16,639 bases of DNA from Desulfobacca acetoxidans. Its GTDB lineage: Bacteria; Desulfobacterota; Desulfobaccia; Desulfobaccales; 0-14-0-80-60-11. Below the pieces are notes generated by a model. The model had not been told where the DNA came from and made no database searches. It saw nothing but the letters and a program-made list of their open reading frames with translations. Shown one piece after another: positions 15,498 through 16,639 of the stretch (the stretch's first letter is position 1; each line of letters opens with the position of its first letter). Location: contig DZCR01000067.1 in the NCBI GenBank assembly GCA_022736495.1, positions 1 to 16,639 on the forward strand, given 5' to 3'. The position numbers and the translations under genes were made by a program.

Positions 15498-15986
15498 TTA
15501 ACGTATCGGCGGCCAGGGAAATTTGATGATCGGGCTGCCGATCTGGTTTATCGTAGCACTCAGGGTAAGCTTGTTAAAGTAAGGCTTATCTCTTAGGACC
15601 AACGGCTCGATTGGGTCGAGCGGCGTTGTTTTTAATCGTTCGATTTCATCTTGTTCCATAGATCTTATAAATCCGCCCTCCCTGTACAGGGCAATGACTG
15701 CCTGGATGAGATTATCGGCCTGCTCCTCGCTTTCTAGCTGCCCTGGATACTTCCATAGCAACACCTGTCTAAGCAGAGGAATATCTAACTGCTGCAACAA
15801 CAACCGGAGGATAAAGCCCGTAGTCTTAGTGAGTTCACGATAGGCGTACCCTCCTTCTGCATTGCGCTTCGCCAAGAGGGGCGTTAGTACAGACCCTGTA
15901 TCCGTTTCCACTGCCTCTGGATCGGCGGTTTGAAGGAATACGCAATCTTCTGTCAGACAATAAAATTCTTCATTATTTTCTACCAT
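15498..15986 (-). CDS. Hypothetical protein, first gene of the FecR-cyclase operon
   Basis: A 162-residue protein that I do not recognise. It begins MVENNEEFYCLTEDCVFLQ (a Cys pair five residues apart), is acidic at the N-terminus, and has a helical middle (GFILRLLLQQLDIPLLRQVLL, shown here only in part) and a basic, Pro-rich end, IKFPWPPIR. No signal peptide or membrane segment is visible, so it is probably cytoplasmic. The ATG at 15986 is chosen over an upstream in-frame ATG-less extension to 16169 because GGGAGGAAAG is 4 bases before it; the 61 extra residues of the longer frame are low-complexity and Arg-rich. It ends 18 bases before the FecR gene, so they are almost certainly co-transcribed. 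Confidence 0.7.
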   Translation of the reverse strand: MVENNEEFYCLTEDCVFLQTADPEAVETDTGSVLTPLLAKRNAEGGYAYRELTKTTGFILRLLLQQLDIPLLRQVLLWKYPGQLESEEQADNLIQAVIALYREGGFIRSMEQDEIERLKTTPLDPIEPLVLRDKPYFNKLTLSATINQIGSPIIKFPWPPIR

Positions 15987-16284
15987 GGTGCTTTCCTCCC
16001 TCAGAATTTCGCCTCCGTCAGGTGGCGGGATAGTGCGACCGGCGCAACGGCCAGATCGGCTAAGTGAACGGAAGGGGAGGGAGGGCTGCTTACCGGCTTT
16101 CGGCCACCCCAGGCGGTCGTGGCCGTCTGGCCTCCTCCACCTTTGACGCGACGCGGCTCCACTCAACAACGCGTTGATGAAAACTCCAGACGAGACTCGT
16201 GATCGGAAGACGGTTAGAGAAGAGTAGGGTCAGATTTGTGTCCAGGTTAATCAAGGGCCACCCCCCCCGAAGGGTTTGAGCAAA

Positions 16285-16317
16285 GGCATCAGCCGAAACT
16301 TCGTTTTACCGGATGCC
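16285..16317. repeat. Hairpin with nested stem in the leader
   Basis: Outer arms GGCATC and GATGCC (16285-16290 and 16312-16317) enclose an inner stem AAAC/GTTT with a TTC loop. The internal sequence has partly complementary sides (GCCG and CGG-type). It lies in the operon leader, close to the transposase end, and could be an RNA structure or an insertion-sequence end. Confidence 0.35.
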
Positions 16318-16387
16318 TATTAAGCCTGGATAATGGGGAACGTAACGGTTCGTAAAAATAATGTTAATAATAAACTTTTATAGATCA

Positions 16388-16417
16388 ATTAAAGACTGAA
16401 ATGAGTAAAATTGTCAA
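16388..16417 (-). promoter_or_regulatory. Candidate promoter for the leftward operon
   Basis: Read leftward: TTGACA (16417-16412), 18 bases, then TTTAAT (16393-16388), one mismatch from consensus. It lies in an AT-rich block downstream of the transposase stop and would drive the three-gene operon. TGTCAA near an ISXO2/IS1595-type end may instead be part of that element's terminal repeat; the two readings are not exclusive. Confidence 0.35.
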
Positions 16418-16433
16418 GAAAAAAGCGCAGGAA

Positions 16434-16639
16434 TTAATTTAAAATTCTTGCCCCAGAGAAGATGCGATCAGTGAATCCAAAGATTTTTATTAATGGCCTC
16501 TTGACTCTGCTCAGCAGTTTTTGCCATAAGTTCATTTCGAGTAATAGTGCACAGATGTTGAGTAACCGATGGAAAGATTGACGATCCCAAAAACGGCGAT
16601 TAAATCGGTAGCACACTTCGGTCAGGTATCGTTGGAGAT
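16434..16639 (-). mobile_element. C-terminal end of an ISXO2/IS1595-type transposase, possibly frameshifted
   Basis: The frame enters from the right edge as LQRYLTEVCYRFNRRFWDRQ, followed by SFHRLLNIC. This is the C-terminal signature of ISXO2-like (IS1595 family) DDE transposases, usually YLdEfCYRFNRRFW. After NIC this frame runs to a stop at 16434-16436 with unfamiliar residues. In the neighbouring frame the next residues are CTITRNELMAKTAEQ with a stop at 16468-16470, resembling the usual TITYxEL ending. A small insertion or deletion near 16560 would explain this. The catalytic DDE part lies outside the window, so activity cannot be judged. Confidence 0.75.

Larger units (their letters stand above)
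15987..16433 (-). other. Gene-free leader between the operon and the transposase end
   Basis: No gene is visible in 447 bases. The left 250 bases are GC-rich, with small inverted words such as GGCC-AGAC-GGCC near 16120. The right 100 bases are AT-rich. If transcription starts near 16380, the first gene has an untranslated leader of about 390 bases, long enough for a structured regulator. I could not match it to a riboswitch class I know. Confidence 0.4.

Noticed and set aside
15987..16169. 61-residue upstream extension of the hypothetical gene
   Set aside because: The extra residues are Arg/Pro-rich and low in complexity, while the internal ATG at 15986 has a perfect ribosome binding site.
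1..16639. CRISPR array, tRNA or rRNA genes
   Set aside because: I saw no regularly spaced direct repeats and no cloverleaf or rRNA-like sequence on reading both strands, though no tool was run.

Overview
The window is GC-rich, gene-dense bacterial chromosome. The rpsB-tsf-pyrH-frr-uppS order and the long FecR/TPR outer-membrane protein paired with a CHASE2 cyclase suggest a Gram-negative bacterium, most simply one of the Desulfobacterota (former Deltaproteobacteria). That placement is inference; there is no rRNA here to settle it.

Layout. 1-3952 (+ strand): a compact translation and cell-wall run, rpsB (5' end outside the window), tsf, pyrH, frr (overlapping pyrH) and uppS (TTG start). cdsA, the frequent next gene, is absent. 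3953-4275: gene-free, with a long GC-rich hairpin, repeat-like palindromes and a candidate promoter/operator. 4276-5319: a DUF4331-family protein with no visible export signal, then a strong intrinsic terminator. 5518-5673: the orphan signal peptide and first residues of a trypsin/HtrA-like protease, cut off after 51 residues. 5682-6484 (- strand): a Phd/YefM antitoxin and PIN toxin pair. Its -35 box contains the stop codon of the upstream uvrC, and a palindrome overlaps its -10 box. 6481-8331 (-): uvrC. 8356-8379: a perfect 24-bp palindrome between divergent uvrC and an aldo/keto reductase gene (8411-9247, +). 9248-9706: mostly non-coding, holding the start of a dead tyrosine recombinase gene. 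9707-15986 (-): three genes read leftward, a 162-residue orphan protein, a 1264-residue FecR-TPR-beta-barrel protein and a CHASE2 adenylate cyclase. 15987-16433: a gene-free leader with hairpins. 16434-16639 (-): the C-terminal end of an ISXO2/IS1595-type transposase that runs off the right edge and looks frameshifted.

How the genes may work together. The first block makes ribosomal and elongation factors, UMP kinase, the ribosome recycling factor and the lipid-carrier synthase. The most interesting system is the three-gene leftward operon. An outer-membrane barrel carrying periplasmic FecR and TPR modules is translationally coupled to an inner-membrane cyclase whose CHASE2 sensor also faces the periplasm. 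This suggests an envelope-to-cAMP signalling unit, with the small soluble protein as a possible partner. The rest of the right and middle parts bears several marks of insertion and decay: a truncated protease, a recombinase remnant, a transposase end, a toxin-antitoxin pair and dispersed-repeat-like hairpins.
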